Assembly: GCF_902477725.1 (NCBI RefSeq)
Contig: NZ_CABSIF010000024.1
Location: 1-13,099 of the forward strand
Direction of reading: 5' to 3'
Length of the DNA stretch: 13,099 nucleotides
Origin: an uncultured Desulfovibrio sp.
GTDB lineage: Bacteria; Desulfobacterota; Desulfovibrionia; Desulfovibrionales; Desulfovibrionaceae
Shown: piece by piece, positions 1 through 6,530 of the stretch
How positions within the stretch are numbered: the stretch's first letter is position 1
Layout of the letters: the number at the start of each line of letters is the position of its first letter
Program-made: the position numbers and the translations under genes
Notes under the pieces: model-generated
Seen by the model: only the letters and a program-made list of their open reading frames with translations
What the model was told of the DNA's origin: nothing
The model's database searches: none

Positions 1-346
1 GACTCTTTTGCCTTTTCTGACTTTCTTGCCTTTAACTGCCTTTCACCCACTAGCCATCATCAAAAGCAGGTCGTGGCGTTGCCTTCCTTATACTCGCCGG
101 AGCGAAGCGAGGGCGATGGATGGTGTTGAGTGAATTTGCAAAATACGCATTTTTCTGGCCGGACAAGGAAAAATCCTGTTTTTGAGCGCAGCGTACTCGT
201 GTACGTGAGCATCAAAAACAGGATTTTAACGCAGTCAGGTCAAAAAAGTCGGGTTTGCGTAAATGCGCACGACAGGCTCACCCCGCCGCCAAACTCTCCC
301 ATCCTTACTGTCTTATTTCTACCGCACAGACTTCCCTGCGCAGCCT
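1..346. other. Gene-free region downstream of speA
   Basis: I see no convincing gene here. The first 45 bases are pyrimidine-rich, with loosely repeated CTTTTGCC/CTTTCTTGCC words. Short open frames on both strands lack ribosome binding sites, and the plus-strand ones run antisense into speA. A short hairpin (CTCGC at 93-97 with GCGAG at 107-111) and a much stronger inverted repeat at 170-227 are the only clear structures. A minus-strand frame rich in Lys and Glu is open from about position 50 to the left edge, but it has no ribosome binding site and is too short to call. Confidence 0.6.
170..227. repeat. 16-bp perfect inverted repeat, possible speA terminator
   Basis: The arms at 170-185 (AAAATCCTGTTTTTGA) and 212-227 are exact reverse complements. 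The 26-base spacer contains a second hairpin (CGTAC 192-196, loop TCGT, GTACG 201-205). Read on the minus strand the long stem ends in GGATTTTT, so it could terminate speA transcription about 120 bases past its stop. The flanks out to about 140 and 270 are also loosely symmetric, which would fit a dispersed palindromic element. The repeat is seen directly; both roles are inferred. Confidence 0.6.
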
Positions 347-2263
347 CTACCGTTCAAAATAGGTGTACCCGCGCAAACCGTCTTCAAATGCCTGCATAAT
401 GGCAAACCGGTCGCTGGCCGAAATCCGCCCTTGCCGCACAGCCTGCTCCGCCGTACTGCGCAGATCTTCCAGAATGCGGCGCGGCTCATATTCCACATAG
501 CTCAGAATATCCGCCACAGAGTCACCCCTGATTTCGCGCACATACTCATAATTGCCGTCATCCCGCACCCTGATGGAAACAACGTTGGTGTCGCCCATGA
601 GATTATGCAGATCACCCAGGGTTTCCTGATACGCACCCACCAGGAACACGCCAAGGTAATATTCCTCGCCGTCCCGTAAGGGGTGCAGATCAAGGGTGGG
701 CTTCATGCCCTGCGGGTCAATGAAATGGTCAATCCGGCCATCAGAATCGCAGGTAATATCAGAAATAATGCCCTGCCGCGAAGGAAATTCCTTGAGCCGA
801 TGCACGGGCATAACCGGGAACAGCTGGTCAATGGCCCAGGAGTCGGGCAAGGACTGGAACACGCTGAAGTTGCCGTAATAGATGTCGGCAAGGCTCACAT
901 CGATGTCCGCAAGATCGCGAGGTATCGTCTTGAGCCGTGTTTTCTCCTGAGCAATGCGCATGATGATGGCCCAGAAAAACCGCTCGGCCAATGTGCGCTG
1001 ACGCAGATTCACCCGCCCTGTCGAGAACAGCTGACGCATCTCGTCCCGGTAGTAAATGGCGTCGTTATAGCACTCCTGCAAATTGCGCAGGGTGATGTTG
1101 GCAAGGGTTTCGCGCAGGTTCAGCACAGGCTCCGGCGTGCCCTCGGGCAGGGTATCGGGCAGCTGCACTTCTTCCACCATGCTCACATCAAGCACGTTAA
1201 AGAGCAGCACGGAATAGTAGGCCACTGTGGCGCGGCCGGATTCCGTAATGATGTGCGGATGCGGGATCTTCTGCTCATCAAGAATGCTCATGATGGCTTC
1301 AACAATGTCGGCGCTGTATTCGTCGAGCGTATAGTTGCGCGACGAAACATAGTTGGTGTGCGAACCGTCATAGTCCACAGCCAGACCGCCGCCAAGGTCA
1401 AGATAGCCCATGGGGGCGCCTTCCTGCACCAGGCCCACGTAAAGACGCGCGCCTTCCATGACACCGGTACGGATGTCGCGAATATTGGAAACCTGCGACC
1501 CGAGGTGGTAGTGCAGCAGCTTGAAGCAATCAAGCATGTCGTTGGCCTTGAGCGTATCCACAACGTCTACGATCTGCGCGGGTGAAAGGCCAAAGGTGGA
1601 GCGTTCGCCGCCGGAATCCGTCCAGTGGCCGCTGGCCTTTACGGCCAGCTTGGCGCGCACGCCGATGTTGGGCCGCACGCCGAGCGCCTTGCTGCGCTCA
1701 AGCACAACTTCCAGCTCGCTGGGCATTTCGAGAACAAAGAGCACGTTAAAGCCAAGGCGCAGAGCCTGAAGGCCAAGGTCGATGAATTCTTCGTCCTTGT
1801 AGCCGTTGCAGACAATGCAGGCCTCGCGGTCACGCATGAGCGACACGGCGGCAATGAGTTCCGCCTTGGAGCCGACCTCCAGGCCGTGATGGTAGGTGGA
1901 GCCGAACTGGGCTATTTTTTCCACAACCTGCTGCTGCTGGTTGACCTTGATGGGAAAAACGCCACGGTACGAACCCGTATAATTCAGATTTTTGATAGCC
2001 TTGCGGAATGATTCGTGGATATTGGCAATGCGCGAATCCAGAATGTTTTCCACGCGCAACAGCACGGGCATATCATACCCGCGCTCTTTCAGCCCGGCGA
2101 TAACTTCCGGTATCGAAACCTGCGGCCCCTTGGGCCCCTGCGGACAAATCACAACTTCACCCGCATCCGACACGTCAAAATACCCGGCACCCCAATTACG
2201 GATGCCGTACAGTTCGATGGAATCTTCCACCCGCCACTGCTGCAATGCGCGGTTTTTTGCCAA
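347..2263 (-). CDS. speA: Biosynthetic arginine decarboxylase
   Basis: PLP-dependent enzyme that converts arginine to agmatine and CO2 in the cytoplasm, the first step of the agmatine route to putrescine and spermidine. Numbered from the chosen start it has 638 residues, normal for the SpeA family. Visible family features: the PLP lysine in FPIKVNQ (Lys106), HYHLGSQ (about 251-257), the glycine-rich phosphate loop LGGGLAVDY (about 290), ESGR (341-344) and the catalytic CDSD motif (Cys505). I chose TTG at 2263 because AGGAG lies at 2270-2274 with a 6-base spacer. The longer alternative, ATG at 2293 (648 residues), has no ribosome binding site near it. No speB or other polyamine gene is adjacent, so agmatine must be processed by genes elsewhere. 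Transcription probably starts from the promoter at 2384-2411. Identity is very secure; the start is moderately so. Confidence 0.97.
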   Translation of the reverse strand: MAKNRALQQWRVEDSIELYGIRNWGAGYFDVSDAGEVVICPQGPKGPQVSIPEVIAGLKERGYDMPVLLRVENILDSRIANIHESFRKAIKNLNYTGSYRGVFPIKVNQQQQVVEKIAQFGSTYHHGLEVGSKAELIAAVSLMRDREACIVCNGYKDEEFIDLGLQALRLGFNVLFVLEMPSELEVVLERSKALGVRPNIGVRAKLAVKASGHWTDSGGERSTFGLSPAQIVDVVDTLKANDMLDCFKLLHYHLGSQVSNIRDIRTGVMEGARLYVGLVQEGAPMGYLDLGGGLAVDYDGSHTNYVSSRNYTLDEYSADIVEAIMSILDEQKIPHPHIITESGRATVAYYSVLLFNVLDVSMVEEVQLPDTLPEGTPEPVLNLRETLANITLRNLQECYNDAIYYRDEMRQLFSTGRVNLRQRTLAERFFWAIIMRIAQEKTRLKTIPRDLADIDVSLADIYYGNFSVFQSLPDSWAIDQLFPVMPVHRLKEFPSRQGIISDITCDSDGRIDHFIDPQGMKPTLDLHPLRDGEEYYLGVFLVGAYQETLGDLHNLMGDTNVVSIRVRDDGNYEYVREIRGDSVADILSYVEYEPRRILEDLRSTAEQAVRQGRISASDRFAIMQAFEDGLRGYTYFER

Positions 2264-2269
2264 TTCCTG

Positions 2270-2274
2270 CTCCT
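2270..2274 (-). promoter_or_regulatory. Ribosome binding site deciding the speA start
   Basis: AGGAG on the minus strand, six bases before TTG at 2263. The only in-frame ATG nearby (2293) is preceded by an AT-rich stretch without a Shine-Dalgarno match, so this site argues for a TTG start that shortens the protein by ten residues. Confidence 0.6.
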
Positions 2275-2383
2275 GGAGCGCCGCAAGGCGCATATATAAT
2301 GTTGATTCAGCTCCGAAAATGGAGCGTTAGGTTGCCGCCGTTCAAAAAACGACCGCAGATGGTTGCACAAAAAATGCGGCGTA

Positions 2384-2411
2384 ATTATGCCGTGACCGTG
2401 CCGAATGTCAA
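2384..2411 (-). promoter_or_regulatory. Sigma-70-type promoter of speA
   Basis: On the minus strand a perfect -35 box TTGACA (2406-2411) and a 5/6 -10 box CATAAT (2384-2389) are separated by 16 bases. Transcription would start near 2377, giving a leader of roughly 85 to 115 bases. That leader contains the hairpin GCTCC/GGAGC (2310-2314 with 2321-2325, six-base loop). This is the best promoter match in the window. Confidence 0.65.
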
Positions 2412-2549
2412 TCATCGCCAAAAGGGCGGCAAGAGCAGATTGTTAGGTGCGTGGCTAACTATCTTCTTGACGGCGGGTACTCCTTGCTTCATTTTTTCTC
2501 TTGCGCGCAACGGCCTTATGTCGGCTATTTCACACTTATGGGGAACGCC

Positions 2550-3644
2550 ATGAAACCAGCCCAGAATCCCCTTCCTCTCCTCCTGCTTTTTTTTCTGCTC
2601 GCCCTTGGGGCCTGCTCGCAAGACGACAGCAAAAAAAATGCTGTGCCGTCTGCCCCTGTGCGGGTTGAAGCCGTTGCACGGGTCGATGTGCCGCGCCTGC
2701 TGCATGCTGTGGGCAACGTGCGGGCTTCTGCCTCTGTGGGGGTAAAGCCCCGCGTAACGGGCGAAATTCAGCAGGTTCACTTTACCGAAGGTCAGGATGT
2801 GCGCGAGGGCGCCCCGCTTATCACCATTGACCCCCGCCCATTTGAGGCGGCCCTGCGCGAAAAGAAAGGGCAACTTGCCAAATCGCAGGCGCAGCTTGCC
2901 AAAGCCCAAGACGACATGAACCGTTACGGCAAGCTCGTGGGCGGTGGTTACGTAAGCCGCGATGCCTATGAGAAGACCGCGACCGATGCGGCGGCCCTGC
3001 GCGCCACGGTGCAGTCTGACAAGGCAGCTGTGGAAAGCGCCGCCCTTGACCTCAGCTACTGCACGGTGGTGGCTCCCATCAGCGGGCGAGTGGGCGCACT
3101 CAATGTGGACAAGGGCAACATGGTCAAATCAGCTGACGCCACGGTTATTGTCAGCATAGACACGCTTTCGCCCATTTATGTGGGCTTTTCTGTGCCAGAG
3201 GTGCATCTGCCTGTCATCATAGAACAGATGGCGCAAACAACGGTACCGGTTTCTGCGACTCCTGCCGGGGGCGCGACGGAAAAAGGCCTTCTCACCCTTG
3301 TGGACAATACGGTAGACACGCGTACCGGCACCATCCGGCTGCGCGCCACCTTTGAAAACAGCCAGCGCCGTTTGTGGCCGGGGCAGTTTGTGCAGGTGGA
3401 GCTGCCGCTGGGCATGGCCGCCGGGGCTCTGACCGTGCCCACACGTGCCGTGCAGTCTGGCCGGGACGAATCCTACGTGTACGTGGTGGATAAGGACAGC
3501 CGGGCCAGCTATCGCAAGGTGAGGCCGTTGTTTGAATACGCTGACCGCACGGTTGTGGACGGCAACGTGACCGAAGGCGACAAAATTGTGGTGGATGGTC
3601 AGGTACGGCTGGCTCCGGGCCTGATGGTCAAGATCATGGACTGA
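2550..3644 (+). CDS. RND-family efflux periplasmic adaptor, lipoprotein
   Basis: Membrane fusion protein that would link an inner-membrane RND pump to an outer-membrane channel. The 364-residue product begins with a hydrophobic signal and lipobox LGAC, so Cys22 should be lipidated after signal peptidase II cleavage. After that come a first beta-barrel/lipoyl strand region (VGVKPRVTGEI), an alpha-hairpin with QLAKSQAQLAKAQDDMNRY, the second lipoyl half (VVAPISGRVGALNVDKGNMV), then LVDNTVDTRTGTIRLRA and the C-terminal membrane-proximal part (VPTRAVQSG...). The layout resembles MdtA/AcrA-type adaptors. ATG at 2550 was chosen because GGGGA precedes it and the signal peptide starts there; a GTG at 2451 and an ATG at 2538 lie upstream in frame but add a non-signal N-terminus. 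No RND transporter or outer-membrane factor lies in the window, so the substrate and partner are unknown. Confidence 0.93.
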   Translation: MKPAQNPLPLLLLFFLLALGACSQDDSKKNAVPSAPVRVEAVARVDVPRLLHAVGNVRASASVGVKPRVTGEIQQVHFTEGQDVREGAPLITIDPRPFEAALREKKGQLAKSQAQLAKAQDDMNRYGKLVGGGYVSRDAYEKTATDAAALRATVQSDKAAVESAALDLSYCTVVAPISGRVGALNVDKGNMVKSADATVIVSIDTLSPIYVGFSVPEVHLPVIIEQMAQTTVPVSATPAGGATEKGLLTLVDNTVDTRTGTIRLRATFENSQRRLWPGQFVQVELPLGMAAGALTVPTRAVQSGRDESYVYVVDKDSRASYRKVRPLFEYADRTVVDGNVTEGDKIVVDGQVRLAPGLMVKIMD

Positions 3645-3799
3645 AACTTTACAGAAGCAAACCAGTGCCGCACACAACGGCCTGATATTTGCATATTTTC
3701 GGGCAATACCAACAGGCGGTCAATTTTTCCACATGGCCGCCGCGCGCTCAAGCGCGAGTGCAATGACGCAGCAAGGCGTCAAGCCTGAGGAGAAGCCCG
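3645..3799 (+). other. Intergenic region with two small hairpins
   Basis: Between the adaptor and the small unknown gene are two short perfect hairpins: CGCGCT/AGCGCG at 3743-3748 and 3751-3756 (two-base gap), and TGACGC/GCGTCA at 3764-3769 and 3776-3781 (six-base loop). The second lies just before the ribosome binding site of the next gene. Neither is followed by a T-run, so neither looks like an intrinsic terminator. I could not identify a promoter. Confidence 0.45.
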
Positions 3800-4129
3800 A
3801 TGGAACTGGAATTCCGTTTTCGCAATAATGATCTGGGGCCTGTTTTTCCTACCTTTCAGGAAAGGGTCAACTCCATGCTGCCCGTGAACAGGGCAGAAAG
3901 TACCCCCGCGGCCCCGGCAGCGCCCGCTGACGATGACGTCAACACCTCCGCCGCGCCGGTTCTGGAACAGACTGTTCCCGGCACCCCGCACATGCTCAAT
4001 TCTGATGAAATGCGTCAGGCCCTTGCTCAGGTGGAGCAGGAAGCCATGCAGCACAGTCAGGATCTTGTGCAGGTGCATAGCGGCCTGAACGAACAGCGCG
4101 TTGCGCGTTTGCTGGGCCTGCTGGACTAG
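3800..4129 (+). CDS. Small conserved-looking protein of unknown function
   Basis: A 109-residue protein I do not recognise. It starts at ATG 3800 behind AGGAG (3788-3792) with a 7-base spacer. The first 30 residues are mixed and probably structured. Residues about 34-48 form an Ala/Pro/Asp-rich linker. The last 45 residues look like an amphipathic helix ending in a leucine-rich tail (RVARLLGLLD). There is no signal peptide, transmembrane segment, cysteine or known motif, so it is probably a soluble cytoplasmic protein. Codon use matches the neighbours and the gene is closed by terminator structures, so it is likely real. It lies 155 bases after the adaptor gene and may share its transcript, but nothing in the sequence ties it to efflux. 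Confidence 0.75.
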   Translation: MELEFRFRNNDLGPVFPTFQERVNSMLPVNRAESTPAAPAAPADDDVNTSAAPVLEQTVPGTPHMLNSDEMRQALAQVEQEAMQHSQDLVQVHSGLNEQRVARLLGLLD

Positions 4130-4153
4130 ACCGGGGCTGTCCTCGCCCCAACG

Positions 4154-4210
4154 GAGCAATTTCTAACGAGAATTGCTCGCCCTTGTATTTCGCCGGATGG
4201 CAAATTGCTC
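4154..4210. repeat. Three GAGCAATT words forming alternative hairpins
   Basis: GAGCAATT at 4154-4161 can pair with AATTGCTC at 4171-4178 (8 bp, nine-base loop). Extended by one base (4154-4162), it can pair instead with AAATTGCTC at 4202-4210 (9 bp, longer loop). The two pairings exclude each other. The block lies between the stop of the small gene and the strong terminator at 4213-4255. A weaker GGGGC/GCCCC hairpin lies just upstream, across 4133-4149. Confidence 0.5.
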
Positions 4211-4212
4211 AA

Positions 4213-4255
4213 ACAAAAGCCGTTCCCACCTTTTTCGGCAAGGAACGGCTTTTGT
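4213..4255. terminator. Bidirectional intrinsic terminator
   Basis: A perfect 14-bp stem (ACAAAAGCCGTTCC at 4213-4226 with its reverse complement at 4242-4255) encloses a 15-base loop. The stem base carries an A-run on the left and a T-run on the right, so either strand gives a hairpin ending in TTTTGT. It lies between converging genes: the small plus-strand gene (stop at 4129) and the minus-strand torD-like gene (stop at 4292). Confidence 0.85.
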
Positions 4256-4291
4256 CGTTGGTCAAAATCCTTTTGGCGTGCGCTGTACAGG

Positions 4292-4975
4292 CTATTCCTG
4301 AATGAGTGCCCGCACGTTTCCGAGCAGCAGGCAACAAAGAGCCAACATCTCGCGGTAAAACACCGTATTGGCGCATTCCGAAGCCTTTTTCAGGCAGTCT
4401 CCAGCCCAGGCCAGGATGTGCTCGTCCATAAAAGCCGCCAGCGCAGCCTCCGGGGATTGCCCCTGGCTTGAGGCAACGGCCCCGTCCATGTTCTGCACAA
4501 GAAAAAGAATGAAGGCCAGTTCCAGCCCCAGATGGTCCTCGGGCTCGTGCCCGTCCCGCTCTGCGGCAATGCCCCACTCCCTGTAGCTGTCGCGCACTTC
4601 CTGGGTTCTGCGGCCAAAAAGCAGACGGTCTTTCTCCCGCCACACGGATTCCCACGGCGCGGCGGCAGGCTGCGGCCCGGAAAACAGGGCCAGATGATCC
4701 ATGTGCAGATCCAGATACAGCGCGCGGCAGGAGTCCTGCGCCGCCTCTGCCGGATAGGCTGCCGTAAGGGCGGCAGTGCGGCCCTCCGGATCAAGAACCT
4801 CGCCCCAAAGCTTTTCAGCCAGCTCTGAAGGCCTGAAACATGCCCAAGCACCAAAGCCTTGCAAAAGCCCGCCGCCAATGACGCCGCGCAGCAGGTCTTC
4901 ATTTGGCGAATTCTGGAAAATGCGGCTGCAAAACTGCAAGGCCACAACGTATTGCGTCAACTGTTCCTGTTCCAT
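4292..4975 (-). CDS. TorD/DmsD-family molybdoenzyme maturation chaperone
   Basis: Cytoplasmic, all-helical chaperone that would bind the Tat signal of DmsA and keep it from export until the molybdenum cofactor is loaded. The 227-residue product carries TorD-family signatures: the central segment with LFSGPQPAAAPWESVW (about residues 95-115) and the later motif EPEDHLGLELAFILFL. It is the last gene of the dmsABC operon, 46 bases after dmsC, which fits a dedicated partner of this reductase. The start is taken as ATG 4975. An in-frame ATG at 4996 lies inside the hairpin at 4987-5006, and longer frames run into dmsC. No strong Shine-Dalgarno precedes either ATG, so expression may depend on translation from dmsC. 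Whether it should be named torD or dmsD cannot be settled here. Confidence 0.9.
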   Translation of the reverse strand: MEQEQLTQYVVALQFCSRIFQNSPNEDLLRGVIGGGLLQGFGAWACFRPSELAEKLWGEVLDPEGRTAALTAAYPAEAAQDSCRALYLDLHMDHLALFSGPQPAAAPWESVWREKDRLLFGRRTQEVRDSYREWGIAAERDGHEPEDHLGLELAFILFLVQNMDGAVASSQGQSPEAALAAFMDEHILAWAGDCLKKASECANTVFYREMLALCCLLLGNVRALIQE

Positions 4976-4986
4976 ATGTATTGATG

Positions 4987-5006
4987 CGGGGGCCATCTGG
5001 CCCCCG
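4987..5006 (-). promoter_or_regulatory. GC-rich hairpin between dmsC and the chaperone gene
   Basis: CGGGGGCC and GGCCCCCG form a perfect 8-bp stem with a 4-base loop, 15 bases past the dmsC stop and 11 bases before the ATG of the torD-like gene. No T-run follows, so it is probably not a terminator. It could stabilise the upstream mRNA or lower expression of the downstream gene. Confidence 0.55.
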
Positions 5007-5021
5007 TAGAGTTTGCCGTGC

Positions 5022-5873
5022 CTACATGCCCAGGCGTGAATAGGAAAGATAGAAAACAAGCCGCCCGAACACTTCTCCCAGAACAATCAGGAAAAATGCG
5101 GGAACCGCCAGCGCCGGACGAAATCCTTTGCCCTGCATGCCACGGGCCGCAGCCAGAGCCAGCAGCACAACGCCCAGACCCGATGCCAGCGCGTGCAATC
5201 CGTGCGACCATGCAATGCACGCCGGAGGCAGCAGGCGGGAACCCGGATTGACAAGGGCAGACTGCTCAGGCATTGCCAGCGGCAAGCTCACGGCCATAAG
5301 CACAAGGCCCAGTACCGTCCACACAAGGCAGGGGCCCAGTGCGCGCACGGGTGCGGATTCCTTGCGCAGGCTCAGCACCACGCCATGCCAGGATCCGCCG
5401 AGCAGACATGTGGAAGCCAAAAAGGCTGTAAAAACGCCCCAGTTGCGCCAGCCGGGCATTGTGGCCTGATTGTAAACGCAGCTCATGACGAACAGCAGCG
5501 CTATGCCGCACAGGCCCGCCACGATCATGGCTTTCTTCTCGCCATCCACCGCATGCTTTTTGCGCCCGACCACCACCAGCCACAGCAGGGCAATCCCCAC
5601 AAGGCCGATCATGAGAATTTCGCGGCTGAGCCACGACTGCGTCACGTGCAGCAAGGTAAAGGGTGCATGCAGGGGCGTGCCCAGATGCACAAAACTGATG
5701 ATCACGGCCACGGCAAACAGAAGCAGGGCCGCCACATTCTGCCGCCGCACGCCTTCGCGCAGTGCGCGGTCGGCTTCGTTGCCAAGCACGCACTTGCCCA
5801 CCAGCACCATGCCCACGGCCATCTGCACCAGCAAGGTGAAGAATACCAGTGGAAATTCCTGAAGATACTCCAT
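5022..5873 (-). CDS. dmsC: DMSO reductase membrane anchor subunit
   Basis: Integral membrane subunit that oxidises menaquinol and anchors the DmsAB heads. The 283-residue product has about eight hydrophobic segments, as in DmsC. It keeps family motifs: HLGTP after the second membrane segment (corresponding to the conserved HLGSP near the quinol site of E. coli DmsC), SREI after the next loop, VYN in the middle, and GEVFGRLVFY near the C-terminus. ATG 5873 follows the dmsB stop by one base and has GGAGGA upstream inside dmsB, so the two genes are translationally coupled. A longer frame from 5930 would overlap dmsB and is rejected. DmsC type is clear; it is not an NrfD-type anchor. Confidence 0.95.
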   Translation of the reverse strand: MEYLQEFPLVFFTLLVQMAVGMVLVGKCVLGNEADRALREGVRRQNVAALLLFAVAVIISFVHLGTPLHAPFTLLHVTQSWLSREILMIGLVGIALLWLVVVGRKKHAVDGEKKAMIVAGLCGIALLFVMSCVYNQATMPGWRNWGVFTAFLASTCLLGGSWHGVVLSLRKESAPVRALGPCLVWTVLGLVLMAVSLPLAMPEQSALVNPGSRLLPPACIAWSHGLHALASGLGVVLLALAAARGMQGKGFRPALAVPAFFLIVLGEVFGRLVFYLSYSRLGM

Positions 5874-5874
5874 G

Positions 5875-6492
5875 TTACATTTCCTCCGGATTACGGATGC
5901 TGCCCATGTTGCTGCCCACAGGCTGCGCATTGTGGGGCGGCGTAATCACAAGACAGGGGGAGGTCACGCTCTGCTCCGGCAGCGGAGCCACATGCACGGC
6001 ATCGCCGAACTGCTTTTTCAGGTCTTCATATTCGCCAAAGTGGATGGCCCGCATGGGGCAGGCTTCCACGCACAGGGGTTTGAGCCCGGCTGCCAGCCTG
6101 TCCTTGCAGAAATCGCACTTGGTCATTCTGCCCATCTGCTTGTCATACTGAGGGGCGGAATAAGGGCAGTTCCACTCGCAATAGCGGCACCCCACGCACT
6201 TGTCGGGGTCCACGCTCACAATGCCCTGCTCGTCCTTGTGCATGGCTGTGGTGGGGCAAACCTTCACGCACACGGGGTTCTGACAGTGGTTGCAACTGAC
6301 GGACGTATAGTAGGAAAACACGTTCTGATCGAACGTACCGTTGGCGCGGCGCACCCACTTGCCGCCCGTGTACTCCGCCACGCGCCGCCACATGACGCCC
6401 TGGGGCAGGTCATGGCCGTCGATGCAGGCCACCATGCATGTTTTGCAGCCCGTGCAGGCTGTCATATCTATATAAAAAGCCGGCTGTTTCAC
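5875..6492 (-). CDS. dmsB: DMSO reductase iron-sulfur subunit
   Basis: Electron-transfer subunit with four [4Fe-4S] clusters that passes electrons from DmsC to DmsA. The 205-residue length equals that of E. coli DmsB as I recall it. All sixteen ligands are visible: Cys13/16/19/23, 67/70/75/79, 99/102/105/109 and 126/129/141/145. Cys102 in CVGCRYC is kept, as in E. coli DmsB, where NarH-type proteins have Trp. There is no signal peptide, so it would be exported with DmsA by the Tat route. I chose GTG 6492 because AGGAG (6500-6504) sits seven bases before it; a TTG at 6507 would put that site inside the gene. It starts 38 bases after dmsA. Confidence 0.97.
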   Translation of the reverse strand: MKQPAFYIDMTACTGCKTCMVACIDGHDLPQGVMWRRVAEYTGGKWVRRANGTFDQNVFSYYTSVSCNHCQNPVCVKVCPTTAMHKDEQGIVSVDPDKCVGCRYCEWNCPYSAPQYDKQMGRMTKCDFCKDRLAAGLKPLCVEACPMRAIHFGEYEDLKKQFGDAVHVAPLPEQSVTSPCLVITPPHNAQPVGSNMGSIRNPEEM

Positions 6493-6499
6493 AATAAAT

Positions 6500-6505
6500 C
6501 TCCTC
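6500..6505 (-). promoter_or_regulatory. Ribosome binding site deciding the dmsB start
   Basis: GAGGAG on the minus strand, seven bases before GTG 6492. It falls inside the frame that would begin at TTG 6507, which argues for the GTG start. Confidence 0.7.
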
Positions 6506-6530
6506 AATGCAGACAGTTCCGCGCAACAGG

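Noticed and set aside
130..679. Plus-strand frames overlapping the end of speA
   Set aside because: They are antisense to speA or cover the inverted repeat, lack ribosome binding sites and show no family features.
683..2011. Long antisense frames across speA
   Set aside because: Typical shadow frames of a high-GC gene; histidine- and valine-rich products with no recognisable domain.
2412..2909. Minus-strand frame over the adaptor start
   Set aside because: Overlaps the divergent promoter region and the lipoprotein signal; no supporting motif or ribosome binding site.
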